Positions 51,375 to 60,379 of a stretch of 64,000 nucleotides of DNA are shown piece by piece; position 1 is the stretch's first letter, and each line of letters starts with the position of its first letter. The stretch comes from Paractinoplanes ferrugineus. GTDB taxonomy: Bacteria; Actinomycetota; Actinomycetes; Mycobacteriales; Micromonosporaceae. The translations under genes and the position numbers were made by a program. The notes beneath the pieces were generated by a model. That model was not told the DNA's origin and ran no database searches. It saw nothing but the letters and a program-made list of their open reading frames with translations. The DNA lies in assembly GCF_016862195.1 (NCBI RefSeq), contig NZ_BOMM01000040.1, positions 1 to 64,000 of the forward strand, in the 5' to 3' direction.

Positions 51375-53101
51375 GGCGGCCCGCCGCGCCCACGCTGGAC
51401 GGACCGCGGGCCGAGAGGTGGCGGGCGGCGGCCGCGCCCTGGTGGGCCCTGCGCATCGCGCTGCTCCTCGGGTGGGTCAGCGCCTGCGCCGTCGCGGTGA
51501 TCACGGACCGGACGTCCTGCACCCCGCTGGATCCCGGTGTCTGCGGGCCCGATCTGCCCTTCGCGGTGTCGATCGTCGTCCTGGTGGCCACCCCGGTCCT
51601 GGTGTGGTGGCTGCCGTTGGCCGGCTGCGCCTCGGGAATCCTGTTCGCCGTCCTGGACCTGATCTACGACGACCTCCGGGCCGCTCATCTGGCGTTCGCG
51701 GCGCACGCCCTGCTCTGCGCGGGCATCGCGGCCTGGCTGGTCGTGGCGCACCGCCGGCAGGCCGCGATCGTGGCGGAGGTGGCCGGGACGGTCCGCCTGG
51801 ACCCGGCGCTCACCGAACGGCTGCGGCCCGGCATGCCCGGGTGGGGGGCGCGCACGCTGTGCGCCGTCCTGCTGCTCATCGCCGGGATCGGCGGCCTGAC
51901 GTGGTACGCGCATCGCACCGGCCAGGTCACCCGGCACGAGGCGGCGGCGGTGCGGATGGACGCCGTCGTCCGCACCGCCGACCAGGCCGAGGACGAGATC
52001 GTCGTCGAGGTGCCGAGGCCGGTACGGGTCGCGGTGCTCGACTCGTACGAGCCCGGCCAGGTCGTCCCGGTGCTGGTGGACGGCTCATGGGTGCACCTGG
52101 TCGCCGAGCCGGCGGACGTGACCGGCTGGCTCAGCGCCGGTCTCGGGGCCTTCGCCCTCGCCGCCCTGCTGCTGGTGCGCGAGCAGCGCATGCGGGTGGC
52201 GCGCCGGCGGCTGCTGAGCGGCCCGCTGCCCGCCGTCGAGCTGACCGCCGAGCCGGACGACCAGGGGCGCGCCGTGCTGCGCGACGGTCTGGCGGTGGTG
52301 CCGGTCATGTCGGCACCCCTGCGACTCGCGCGGCCGCACCTGACCGGCGAGGAGGTGGAGTGGGCCGACGGCTGGCCGGCCGAGCCGGCCGAGGATTTCG
52401 GGCGGGACTGGCGCGGCCCCGGCCACCGGGGCGAACCGCCGGTCGTGACGGTGGCCGGCGACCTGCGCGCCGGCGGCTGGGTTCTGCTGCTCACCGACTC
52501 CGTCGTGCTGCTGCCGGAGGCGCCGGTGCGGATTCCCCGGCGGCGCCCCGAACCGGCCGACGCGCTCCCCGGTGAGCCCGTACCGGTGCCGGCCGGCGGC
52601 GACGGGCCCGACCTGCCGGTGGTGCTGCGCCCCCGCGCGCGTGACCGGCTGCTCGGCGCGTTGTCACTGCTCGGTTTCGCCGCCGGACCCGCCGTCGTGC
52701 TCGTCGGCCTGCCCGACGACTGGTGGCAGACCGTCGTCGCGCTGTGGTTCGGCGGTTTCCTGACCTACTCCGGCTGGAGCCGGCTGACCTCCCGGGTCGC
52801 GCTGACCCGCGACGGGCTCGTGGTGCACGCGGGCCTACGGATCCACCGGGTGCCGTGGCAACGCCTGCACGGCGTGCGAGCCGACGACGAGGGCCTGTGG
52901 CTCGCCTGGGAACCCGACGTCGCCGTCCAGGTCAGCCGGTTGCCCGACCGCGCGGGCGCGATGATGATGCGGCTGCGGGAGCTCGCTCTCGCCGCCGGCG
53001 GGCCGGGCGGCCCGGCGAACAGCCGGCTCGGCGGCGGTCCGGCGGTTCTTGCCGGGTACGTGCTGGTGGCGCTCGCCGCCGTCTGGTGGGGCCGGCGTTG
53101 A
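51371..53101 (+). CDS. Large membrane protein of unknown function
   Basis: 576 residues. Transmembrane segments occur near ALRIALLLGWVSACAVAVI, FAVSIVVLVATPVLVWWLPL, LAFAAHALLCAGIAAWLVVA, LCAVLLLIAGIGGLTWYA, GLGAFALAALLLV, LLGALSLLGFAAGPAVVLVG and a C-terminal one. Between them lie soluble beta-rich regions with VLDSYEPGQVVPVLVDGSWV (SHOCT/DUF3592-like) and VALTRDGLVVHAGLRIHRVP, a PH-like stretch. Function is unknown. GTG 51371 is coupled to the mini-ORF. Confidence 0.82.
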   Translation: MRRPAAPTLDGPRAERWRAAAAPWWALRIALLLGWVSACAVAVITDRTSCTPLDPGVCGPDLPFAVSIVVLVATPVLVWWLPLAGCASGILFAVLDLIYDDLRAAHLAFAAHALLCAGIAAWLVVAHRRQAAIVAEVAGTVRLDPALTERLRPGMPGWGARTLCAVLLLIAGIGGLTWYAHRTGQVTRHEAAAVRMDAVVRTADQAEDEIVVEVPRPVRVAVLDSYEPGQVVPVLVDGSWVHLVAEPADVTGWLSAGLGAFALAALLLVREQRMRVARRRLLSGPLPAVELTAEPDDQGRAVLRDGLAVVPVMSAPLRLARPHLTGEEVEWADGWPAEPAEDFGRDWRGPGHRGEPPVVTVAGDLRAGGWVLLLTDSVVLLPEAPVRIPRRRPEPADALPGEPVPVPAGGDGPDLPVVLRPRARDRLLGALSLLGFAAGPAVVLVGLPDDWWQTVVALWFGGFLTYSGWSRLTSRVALTRDGLVVHAGLRIHRVPWQRLHGVRADDEGLWLAWEPDVAVQVSRLPDRAGAMMMRLRELALAAGGPGGPANSRLGGGPAVLAGYVLVALAAVWWGRR

Positions 53102-53126
53102 CCCGCGCCGTCCCGCTGACCATGCT
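53098..53126 (+). promoter_or_regulatory. Promoter TTGACC-17-CATGCT
   Basis: TTGACC (53098-53103) and CATGCT (53121-53126) are spaced by 17 bp and point to a start at about 53133, next to the ATG at 53134. The -35 box overlaps the stop codon of the upstream gene. Confidence 0.55.
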
Positions 53127-53133
53127 CGTACGC

Positions 53134-53862
53134 ATGGGGGACGGGGTGCGTCGATGGATTCCACCGGCCCTCGCCCGGCCGGGCCCGACCGGCATTCTGC
53201 TTGCCTGGACCGGCGCGCTGCTCGCCTGGACGGCGCTGGCGACACCGCTGAGCGTCACGATCGGCGAGTATTTCGCCTACTACGACCCGCAGTCCGACCC
53301 GGAACGGCTGGCATATCACCGCGACCTGGCGGCGCACGTCTACACGGCCGGGCACTGGCTCGGCCAGCTCCTCGCGGCGCTCGCCGGTGCCTGGCTGGTC
53401 ACCCGCCGGCCCGGCCCGGCGACGATGCTGCGGGTGGCCCTGGCCGGCGGGTTGCTCGGCCTGTTCACCGGCGTGGTGGCGATCCTCGCCGGCCGCCCCG
53501 CCATGCACAGCAACGGATATCCGAGCGTGGCGCCCGACCCGACGATGCTCTCCGACCCGGCCGTGCGCTGGTGCCTGCTGTCGAGCCTGGCGTGTTTCCC
53601 GCTGTGGGCGCTCCTCGGAGCGGCCGTCGGCCGGTTGGCGCGCAGGCGGGCGTTGCTCGCCACCGTCGCCGTGATGCTGGCCCAGCCCGCCACGCTCCTG
53701 CTGGTAGTGGGGATCGCCGCGCCCCCGTCGAGCCATCCGTTCGCGGTGGCGATGATCGTCGACGACAGCCGGCTCGCCGGCCTGATGCCGTTCGTCGTGC
53801 TGGCCTGGGTCGCCCTGGCCACCGCCGGGGCAGCGATCGTGAGCCGGCGCCGGCTCTCGTGA
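53134..53862 (+). CDS. Multi-pass membrane protein of unknown function
   Basis: 242 residues with about six membrane helices (TGILLAWTGALLAWTALATP, LGQLLAALAGAWLV, VALAGGLLGLFTGVVAILAG, LLSSLACFPLWALLGAAVG, LLATVAVMLAQPATLLLVVG, LMPFVVLAWVALATAGAAI). A polar loop with YFAYYDPQSDPERLAYHRDL faces one side. It resembles ABC-2-type accessory membrane proteins, but no ATPase is adjacent. ATG 53134 is favoured over 53122 because of the promoter position. Confidence 0.82.
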   Translation: MGDGVRRWIPPALARPGPTGILLAWTGALLAWTALATPLSVTIGEYFAYYDPQSDPERLAYHRDLAAHVYTAGHWLGQLLAALAGAWLVTRRPGPATMLRVALAGGLLGLFTGVVAILAGRPAMHSNGYPSVAPDPTMLSDPAVRWCLLSSLACFPLWALLGAAVGRLARRRALLATVAVMLAQPATLLLVVGIAAPPSSHPFAVAMIVDDSRLAGLMPFVVLAWVALATAGAAIVSRRRLS

Positions 53863-53871
53863 CGGCGGCCC

Positions 53872-53913
53872 GCTCAGCGGCGCCTCGCTCAGCGGCGGCG
53901 GCTTGCTCAGCGG
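53872..53913. repeat. Imperfect tandem repeat of a stop-codon region
   Basis: GCTCAGCGG recurs at 53872, 53887 and 53905 with spacings of 15 and 18 bp. The copy at 53905 includes the TGA (53907-53909) of the minus-strand gene, so the gene's end is present three times. Confidence 0.75.
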
Positions 53914-54449
53914 CCGGTTACCGGGGTGGCGGTGCAGTGCGCGTCGGCCCGGTCCACCACCAGGTCTTCCGGCGTCGGATAGCGGCGGTGCATCGCGGCC
54001 AGGACGTGGTCGCAGGCGATGCGGCTGAACGGCGTGTCGCGCATCCGGGCGACCGAAGCCCGCACGGTCGCGGCGAACTCGGCCGGCCAGCGAACCTCGT
54101 TCAGTGCCTTGACGGTGTTGTCGTCCCGGTCGACCAGCACGATCCGCACGATCGGGTCGTCGGCGACGTCCGGCACCCCGTCCTCCTCGGCGGAGGCGTG
54201 CGGCGTGTAGGCGATCTGCGACCACGACAGGATGGGCCCGAGCCGGTAGACGAGTATGCCGACGTGTTCGCCGTCGACCCACGCGAACCGCGTCGGAGTC
54301 GCCGTCACGGCGTCGATCTCCAGCGCGTGCGGGCGACTTATGAAAATCATCAGCTGCGCCGGCTCGCCGGCGAACATCGTGAGGGCAGCGCCCTCCGGAT
54401 AGTTGACGTACGGCTCAAGCCGGCTACCGACCTCAACGATCGAGTGCAC
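53907..54449 (-). CDS. Conserved-looking hypothetical protein
   Basis: 180 residues, soluble, beginning MHSIVEVGSRLEPYVNYPEG, with beta-rich LMIFISRPHALEIDAVTATP and VGILVYRLGPILSWSQIAY. No family is recognised with certainty. The GTG at 54449 is 6 nt from TAGGCT on the minus strand, a leaderless start. The stop region is tandemly repeated downstream. It is convergent with the membrane protein. Confidence 0.75.
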   Translation of the reverse strand: MHSIVEVGSRLEPYVNYPEGAALTMFAGEPAQLMIFISRPHALEIDAVTATPTRFAWVDGEHVGILVYRLGPILSWSQIAYTPHASAEEDGVPDVADDPIVRIVLVDRDDNTVKALNEVRWPAEFAATVRASVARMRDTPFSRIACDHVLAAMHRRYPTPEDLVVDRADAHCTATPVTGR

Positions 54450-54580
54450 CCCGCCAGCCTAGCCGCGAAATGTCGGCTTCGCGGCTGATTGTTCATCTCA
54501 TCCCCGCCCGCCACTCCCCCGCCGCGGCACCATCGACGAGCACAATTCGACGTGCTGCTCCAACGGGACGGGATGCCTCC

Positions 54581-55207
54581 ATGACGACGGTTCTGCTCAT
54601 CCACGGCGGGCTCTGGGAAGAAATGAACGCCGAACGCTTCTGGCACCGGCCCGGCATCGTCGCCGGGCTGCAGCGCCACGGCGTCGAGGTGCTCGCGCCC
54701 ACCCGCCTCCGCCGGGCCCGCAGCTGGGCCTCCGAAGCGCAGCACCTGACGACCCTGCTGCCGGACCACCCGGTCACCGTGGTCGCCGGTTCGAACGGGT
54801 GCTCAGCCGCCATCCGCCTCGTCCGTACCCTCGGCCTCACCGAGCCCGACCGGTTCGATCGACTGCTGCTGGCCTGGCCCGCCACGGCCGGCGACGCCCA
54901 GGTCGACGCCCGCACCCGCCTGGGCCTGGCCGAACTCGGCGCTGAACCGGATGTCCTCGACGCCCTGCTGGCGGGCCGAACCCTCCGCGGCACCACCGAC
55001 GACGAACTCGCCTCGATCACCATGCCGGTCGGCGTGCTTGGTTCGGTCCCGGAGAATCCGTACCACCAGCGCCGCACGGTCGACGCACTGTTACGCATCT
55101 TGCCGTCGGCAACCGAACTGCCGGGCTGCCCCGAACCACCCCACCCGGCCTTCCCGTCCCACGCCGACTCGCTCGTCCGCACGGTCGCCGATTTCGCGCT
55201 GACCTGA
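54581..55207 (+). CDS. Alpha/beta hydrolase-like protein
   Basis: 208 residues. The start TTVLLIHGGLWEEMNAERFW matches the HGGxW oxyanion element, and VTVVAGSNGCSAAIRLV is the nucleophile elbow, although the usual GxSxG reads G-S-N-G-C-S, so the nucleophile identity is uncertain. A late HPAFPSHADSLV may supply His. It may be an esterase or a non-catalytic relative. Start ATG 54581. Confidence 0.8.
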   Translation: MTTVLLIHGGLWEEMNAERFWHRPGIVAGLQRHGVEVLAPTRLRRARSWASEAQHLTTLLPDHPVTVVAGSNGCSAAIRLVRTLGLTEPDRFDRLLLAWPATAGDAQVDARTRLGLAELGAEPDVLDALLAGRTLRGTTDDELASITMPVGVLGSVPENPYHQRRTVDALLRILPSATELPGCPEPPHPAFPSHADSLVRTVADFALT

Positions 55208-55229
55208 CCGCCACAGCCGAAGCGGACAG

Positions 55230-56087
55230 CTACCGCCCCTTCGCCGCGTCAAGCGTCACAGTGATCTCCGACTTCAATATCGCCACACAGCCGCTCGGCA
55301 GTGTTTCTTCGATCCGATGGGCCTTCCCGGTGCTGTTCCGGATTACCTGTTCAAGTTCCTCGGCGCAGGTTGCATCTGCGTCATAAGGTGTGAACTTGAA
55401 CGGGGTTCCGGCCTCGTCTTTCTTACTTCCCACACCACCATCGTGCGCGCTCCACGGCCCGTCACGGTCGGCAGCGGCAAAGCTCTTGGCGTCGCTTTCC
55501 CGGGCCCCGGTTCCCGCCACCGCGAAGAGGGATTCGCTTTTCTTTGTACTTGAAATAATGAACAATTTGTGGCCGGGCGCGAGCCCTTCGACCGTTCCGG
55601 AAAGGTCGAGCTCAGAGCCTGCCTCGATTCGCCGATCATCGATCGCGGGCACGTAGAAACGAACCTTGACGCCCGGCGCGGCGCTAGGCGGAGTGGTCGG
55701 CCCACTGGTCGGCCCACTGGTCGGCGGAGTCTTGGTGGCCGTCGATCCGGCCAGAAAGGCCAGCGTCGCACCGACCGCCGCCATCGCGACACCGCCGACA
55801 ATGATGAGCAGCGCGAGGGCTGTCGCCCACATACCGATGCGGCCGCTACGACTGGCCTGGGCCCGCCAGAGCCATCCGAACAGGAGGACACCGGAGACGG
55901 CGAATGCCGTGCCGCCGGCTATTGCCGAATTGTGGTCAGCCTGCGCGAAGACCTGAGCGGCTGCCCAAGTCGCGCCGAACAAAGCCAACCATACGGCTTC
56001 GCCGATTACGATTTTCTTGCTTACGGGACGAATCTCGGCTGGTTCTGCGGAAGGATCTGTCACGTCGACGCCCTCGCTACCTGACAT
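55230..56087 (-). CDS. Membrane protein with extracytoplasmic beta domain
   Basis: 285 residues. Three membrane segments (IVIGEAVWLALFGATWAAAQ, AIAGGTAFAVSGVLLFGWLW, TALALLIIVGGVAMAAVGAT) lead to a Thr/Pro linker with repeated PTSG and then a soluble domain of about 140 residues (VRFYVPAIDDRRIEAGSELD, HKLFIISSTKKSE). GC content is visibly lower than in neighbouring regions. No family is recognised. Confidence 0.75.
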   Translation of the reverse strand: MSGSEGVDVTDPSAEPAEIRPVSKKIVIGEAVWLALFGATWAAAQVFAQADHNSAIAGGTAFAVSGVLLFGWLWRAQASRSGRIGMWATALALLIIVGGVAMAAVGATLAFLAGSTATKTPPTSGPTSGPTTPPSAAPGVKVRFYVPAIDDRRIEAGSELDLSGTVEGLAPGHKLFIISSTKKSESLFAVAGTGARESDAKSFAAADRDGPWSAHDGGVGSKKDEAGTPFKFTPYDADATCAEELEQVIRNSTGKAHRIEETLPSGCVAILKSEITVTLDAAKGR

Positions 56088-56249
56088 GCGTTATCGGCAT
56101 TCCGGCATACTAGGCGCGCCGCCGACCCGAGGAAAGAAGGCGGTGGATATCTACCTCGGACGGCCATGTCGACATTCAGATAGCGAAATTATTGAACTCC
56201 GCCGATGGTCCGAACGGCCGATGCGCGATGCTGCGGGGAACCCCGCTCG

Positions 56250-56780
56250 ATGATCTTCACCGCGCACCCTCGATCCCGAGATCCCACCCGAACGATGGGA
56301 GCTCGATGCCGCCGGCCGTCGAGGTGCCGAGACACTCGAGGACGTCATCCCGCCCGACGCCGTGCTGGTCTCCAGTCAGGAGCCGAAGCACGCCAGACGC
56401 TCGAGCCGGCCGGGCCCGTGCGCACCGACGCTCGCTTCAACGAAGTAACCCGCGACGAGCCCTTTCACGGCGACTTCCGGGCGCGCCGGCGCGCCTACGT
56501 CGCCGGGGCGGACCATTCGGGGTGGGAACGCCGCGAGCAGGTCGTCGCACGGTTCGGCACCGCGCTCCAACATTGGTACGTCCGAGCAGCCACCCGCCCG
56601 CTCGTCATCGCCACCCACGGCATGGCCATGACGCTATGGCCGGCCGATGCGGTCGGCCTCGCCGATCCCGCCGGTTTCCGGGACGACCTCCGCCTGCCCG
56701 ACCTGTTCGAGATCAACCCGATCACCCGAACCTCGACCCGTGTGGTGGCTCACCGGGTTCCTCGGACCTCGGCTGACTGA
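56250..56780 (+). pseudogene. Histidine phosphatase family pseudogene (two frameshifts)
   Basis: The frame begins MIFTAHP, where the family has an RHG/RHA catalytic motif, but Arg and His order is broken. About 20 bp on, coding moves to another frame, reading LDPEIPPERWELDAAGRRGA and ETLEDVIPPDAVLVSSQEPK. A second shift returns to the first frame with RQTLEPAGPVRTDARFNEVT through VIATHGMAMTLWP and LFEINPITRTSTRVV. The phosphoglycerate-mutase-like fold is recognisable across all parts, but no single product can be made. Confidence 0.78.
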
Positions 56781-57241
56781 ACCCCTCCATCGATCGCCAA
56801 GCCGTCCCTTTCGTCGTCCCAGGCGACGGCGCTGATCCGCCACCCGGCGGGGAGGCGGACGAACTGCAACGTCTTCATGCCCCGCCCGGTGAAGGCCGCA
56901 CCGTTCTGCACTCCGGCCTTCGCGTAGCTGCAGAAGTGGTGCGCGACATCGCCGAAGATCTCCGTGTGCCCGCGCAGTTCCCATTCCCGAAAATCGGTGA
57001 GCGTTCCGCCGGACAGCAATTCCCGGCGGGGTGCGATGAAGCCGTCCACGCCGGAGACGACGGGGACACCACCACCGGTCCGGACGATCACCGCTTCGGG
57101 CAGAAAAACCTGCCGAAGGGCGTCGAGCCGCGCGGTGCAATCGGCACCGGAGGCAAAGGCACCGAAGAACGTACGCACAATGTCCGCGATCGCGGCGCGG
57201 TCGTCAGCCACCGCCCGGTCCGGTCCCTCATCGCTCGTCAC
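56750..57241 (-). CDS. NTF2/SnoaL-like protein (DUF4440 type)
   Basis: 163 residues with the cone-shaped NTF2 fold: IADIVRTFFGAFASG, LDALRQVFLPEAVIVRTGGG, GVDGFIAPRRELL, ELRGHTEIFGDVAHHFCSY and GMKTLQFVRLPAGWRISAVA. Such proteins bind small hydrophobic ligands or act as polyketide cyclase-like isomerases; none can be chosen. The GTG at 57241 is 6 nt from TAGCGT (minus strand), a leaderless start. Its 3' end overlaps the phosphatase relic by 31 bp. Confidence 0.85.
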   Translation of the reverse strand: MTSDEGPDRAVADDRAAIADIVRTFFGAFASGADCTARLDALRQVFLPEAVIVRTGGGVPVVSGVDGFIAPRRELLSGGTLTDFREWELRGHTEIFGDVAHHFCSYAKAGVQNGAAFTGRGMKTLQFVRLPAGWRISAVAWDDERDGLAIDGGVQSAEVRGTR

Positions 57242-57379
57242 GGCGCCACGCTAGCGCGTACGGGATCAGGTTGCCTTTCGTCGCTCATCCGGGCGAGCCG
57301 TGACCGGCCGGCGCTTGCGGCATGAAACCCGCTCTCCACGGGTGCCCTGGATTGGAGCGCCGCGGTTAAGGTCGCAGGC

Positions 57380-57772
57380 ATGGACCTCGACGCGGCAATC
57401 GAAAGCGTCGACTGGTCGTCGTTCGCTTCGCCGCCGTGGTACAGCCCGTCGGCGGTGCGTACGGCATTGGTTGGAATCACCTCTGGCCGGGTGGAGTCCG
57501 ATGTTGCCTGGGCCGCGGCGGCGTTACAGGACGCCGTGGCGCATAGGCACTCCGGTTCGTTATCGCCGGCGGCGGGGCCTGCGGTGGATGTCCGCGGGCC
57601 GGACCAGCGTGAACCGGGACGCATTTCGGGTGCCGTGCGCCGGATCACCTCGTGGCGGCCTTGCGATCTTGCGGTCCTCTGCCGGACAGCGCCGCGACCA
57701 GCGGCCAGCACGCCTGCGCGCCGGCCGCGACGCGTTCCGCCAACCCGACTCGGCCACCGGCGCTCAAGGTGA
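57380..57772 (+). pseudogene. Probable truncated gene, N-terminal 65 codons intact
   Basis: The frame reads MDLDAAIESVDWSSFASPPW and continues GRVESDVAWAAAALQDAVAH, typical of a short helical protein family often found near accessory loci. After about 57570 the composition turns Arg/Pro-rich, and the frame overlaps the convergent DUF998 gene by 128 bp antisense, which is not plausible for a real gene. I infer that a gene was cut at about 57570. The ATG follows TAAGGT (57367-57372) by 7 nt, so the promoter survives. Confidence 0.5.
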
Positions 57773-58244
57773 ATGCGAACCAGCCCACCAGGCCGAGCAG
57801 TGCCACTGCCGCGGCTACGGACACGACCGGTCGCAGCGCCACCGGACCACGGCCCCGGCGCCAGGCAAACGCCGGCCACACCGCGAGGGCCCCGAACGCC
57901 GCACCGGCGGCCACCGCGTGTGCCGGCGCCGATCCCGAGGCCGGAAGAGGAAAGCAGGCCACCAGAACCGTCGCCACACCACCGACACCGAGCGCGATCC
58001 GACCTGCCGGAGCCGCCCGGGACAGCCCCAGCGCAGTCACGCCGTGACAGACCCCCACACCCACCAGCGCCAAGGTCATCAACCACCGGTCGTTGGCATC
58101 GCGCGCCGCCAGCGAACTGATCGTCGCCACCGTGCTGTCGTAGCCCCGCGGCTGCCGCTGCGCAGCCACACTCCACCCACCGATCAGCACAACCGGGGCC
58201 GCCGCCGCCGACAGCAACGCCCACCACGGCGTAGACGCTCGCAT
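57645..58244 (-). CDS. DUF998-family membrane protein
   Basis: 199 residues with six membrane helices. Family stretches: PVVLIGGWSVAAQRQPRGYD, STVATISSLAARDANDRWLM, LALVGVGVCHGVTALGL and LLGLVGWFAFTLSAGGRVGL. DUF998 proteins are of unknown role. The ATG at 58244 was preferred to the longer 58268 start. Confidence 0.88.
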   Translation of the reverse strand: MRASTPWWALLSAAAAPVVLIGGWSVAAQRQPRGYDSTVATISSLAARDANDRWLMTLALVGVGVCHGVTALGLSRAAPAGRIALGVGGVATVLVACFPLPASGSAPAHAVAAGAAFGALAVWPAFAWRRGRGPVALRPVVSVAAAVALLGLVGWFAFTLSAGGRVGLAERVAAGAQACWPLVAALSGRGPQDRKAATR

Positions 58245-58348
58245 GATCACAGTGTGCCGCAACCCCATGGCGACGTTCGGCTATCCCGCCGCGTGGCCGG
58301 CGAGGTGGCAACGCTGCCGCTTTTGAAGAGCCTCGCTAACATCGGGCG

Positions 58349-59185
58349 ATGCGGCATTCGCGCATCACGAGAGCCTTGTCGATCATACTTCCGGCTTTGG
58401 CGCTGATTGCTGCCTTCGGAGCGTTCCTATGGCTGGGGCGCACCACCGACCGGATCGGCGAAATGGAGGTCGCCTACGTCCGCTCGGAAGCCAACCTCAG
58501 AGAATGTCCCCGACTATACTGTCAGATAAGTGATACCTATCGGGCCGGGCAACAGGTCATTATCGAGCGCGTTGTCAGCGGTGATCGTGTCGACGGGTCC
58601 GACGAGTGGCTCGAAATCCGTTACGGCTCGGCAACTCGATTCGTCCATCGCTACGTAGTCGAAGCGCCGTCCACGTCGCTGGGTAACACCGTCGAGGCGT
58701 TGTTGTCACTGCTTTCTCTAGTTGTCATCGTTCCGCTCGCGCTATTGCCGCGACTGCAACGAAGAATCGTCCGAGAAAACGATGAGGCCGCCACGGACGG
58801 CCTTCTGTTCGGCGCCGTAGCAGCCTTTGGCATAGCTACCGGAACCTTGGGTTTTGTCTTCAGCAGGAGCAGCGGAGAGTCACTGGCCTCCTTCTTCGCG
58901 GGCACTTTCGTGAACCTGGGTTCAGGTCTGGCGGGAGCCGCGGTTGCATTTGTGCTGTTTCAAAGCCTCTTGGCAAAACGCGCTGCGGGGTCCCGGCAGG
59001 TTGATGCTCTGTCGGCAGAAATCGACCGCCTCCGAATAGACGTTCTCAGTCAGGTAGGAGAGTTACGCGGCGAAGTCGGCAGAATCGCGGCGTCATCGGC
59101 GGCCCACAGGCCCGTTTTGCGGAAGTCACCGCTGTCAAAATTAATCGCGCGAGTGCGCGGGGCGCCCAGCAGACCGAACAGGTAA
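58349..59185 (+). CDS. Membrane protein with SH3-like domain and coiled coil
   Basis: 278 residues. A first membrane helix (LSIILPALALIAAFGAFLWL) is followed by an extracytoplasmic SH3b-like domain (about 40-105: VRSEANLRECPRLYC, DEWLEIRYGSATRFVHRYVV). Three more helices then lead to a cytoplasmic coiled coil (RQVDALSAEIDRLRIDVLSQ). Base composition is clearly less GC-rich than the rest of the window, so it is likely acquired. ATG 58349 is 6 nt after TAACAT (58337-58342). Role unknown; wall sensing is a guess. Confidence 0.8.
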   Translation: MRHSRITRALSIILPALALIAAFGAFLWLGRTTDRIGEMEVAYVRSEANLRECPRLYCQISDTYRAGQQVIIERVVSGDRVDGSDEWLEIRYGSATRFVHRYVVEAPSTSLGNTVEALLSLLSLVVIVPLALLPRLQRRIVRENDEAATDGLLFGAVAAFGIATGTLGFVFSRSSGESLASFFAGTFVNLGSGLAGAAVAFVLFQSLLAKRAAGSRQVDALSAEIDRLRIDVLSQVGELRGEVGRIAASSAAHRPVLRKSPLSKLIARVRGAPSRPNR

Positions 59186-59189
59186 TTCC

Positions 59190-59345
59190 CCGAACCGCAA
59201 CGGTAATGTAGGCGCACGGCTATCCACCGGCCGGTCGACGATTATCGCGTTCGGCGCGTTTCGGAATGTGTAGGTGAAATCCACGACTGAAGTCTCGCCG
59301 CGGAGAAAGCCGGGGGCGGCATCGCTGAAAAGCTTGTGCGCTCGC
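59190..59345 (-). other. Possible gene fragment in the gap
   Basis: One minus-strand frame is open and protein-like, reading HKLFSDAAPGFLRGETSVVD and FTYTFRNAPNAIIVDRPVDS before stopping. It has no start codon in a sensible place. It may be the remnant of a gene whose 5' part was lost when the FGE-like gene next to it arrived. No family recognised. Confidence 0.25.
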
Positions 59346-59358
59346 GTTGCGGGCCGGG

Positions 59359-60306
59359 TCAGTCCAGCTGGATCGCGGGGCGCAGTCGCATCGTGGCGAA
59401 GCTGTCGTCGTTCGCGACCTCGGCTGCGTAGTGGGAGTCGCGGTAGGCGGTCGCGACGGTCAGCCAGGACAGGAAACTACCGGCGCCGCCGCAGACGACG
59501 CTTCCGCCGTCGCCACCACAGACGACATCGCGTATGGCCGTACGTTCCTCGCGGTAAGGGTCCTGGCCGATGTGTAGACCGAACAGATTCGGCTCACGGT
59601 GCGGGCCCGTCGGCGCCGACCATGGGTCGCTGCCGGGATTGCTGTCTCCCCAACGGAACAGGGTCGTCGCACCGGCCCCGCATGCATGCTCCCATTCGTC
59701 CGGTGTCAGGAGTCGCTGCCCGAGTCCGGCCAGCCGGGCGACCTCGCCCTCGTAGGAGGGAGTCTCGAGTAGCCACGCGGCTTCGACGGTCCAGTCGGGT
59801 CGCAGGATAACCCGGGCGGCGTTCGACCATTCGGCCTGCCGTGGCGCGGGTTCCGCCGCCGGTCGAGGCCGCTGCTGGAGACGATCGACGCGGCGCGCGA
59901 CATCCGGATGATCGGGCGGCACCGCGACGGCACCGGCCTCGACCGCTTCGACGGCCACCAGCAGCGAAGGCAGCTCGACTGATCGCGGTCCGGCGGTGAC
60001 CGAGTCGGTGAACTGCCGGATGTCCGCGTCGATGCCGTACTCGTCCGCGCTGTCGGCGAAGCTGGCCTGCTGTTCTGCCGTCGGCTCGAAACGGGCACCG
60101 TCGAATCCCACGTTCACCGGGCCACCCGGCACGAACGCGAACCGCTCGCCGCCCACGACGAACACCGCGACCGGCGCACGTCGCCCGGCATACTCGTGCG
60201 CTTGAACCTCGACCAGTTCGGCACCGGCTCGAACGGCGATCGACCGGGCAACCTTCGCGGCGGTGTCGGTACCGAGACTGAACCACTTCGCCGCGTCCAT
60301 GATCAC
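59359..60306 (-). CDS. FGE/SUMF1-like (C-type lectin fold) protein
   Basis: 315 residues. The C-terminal half carries the formylglycine-generating-enzyme-like pattern RLLTPDEWEHACGAGATTLF with RWGD, NLFGLHIGQDPY, and a final FATMRLRPAIQL replacing the usual GFRxA end. The cysteines in VVCGGDGGSVVCGG do not match the standard FGE active-site pair, so oxidation of a sulfatase cysteine is doubtful. The GTG at 60306 is 6 nt from TAGGCT (minus strand), a leaderless start. A binding role is equally possible. Confidence 0.8.
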   Translation of the reverse strand: MIMDAAKWFSLGTDTAAKVARSIAVRAGAELVEVQAHEYAGRRAPVAVFVVGGERFAFVPGGPVNVGFDGARFEPTAEQQASFADSADEYGIDADIRQFTDSVTAGPRSVELPSLLVAVEAVEAGAVAVPPDHPDVARRVDRLQQRPRPAAEPAPRQAEWSNAARVILRPDWTVEAAWLLETPSYEGEVARLAGLGQRLLTPDEWEHACGAGATTLFRWGDSNPGSDPWSAPTGPHREPNLFGLHIGQDPYREERTAIRDVVCGGDGGSVVCGGAGSFLSWLTVATAYRDSHYAAEVANDDSFATMRLRPAIQLD

Positions 60307-60379
60307 CGCGGCAGCCTACCCGGGACCCCGGTGCCGGCCGAGCGACAGAATTCGCACGACGGAGCGGAACATCGGCGAT

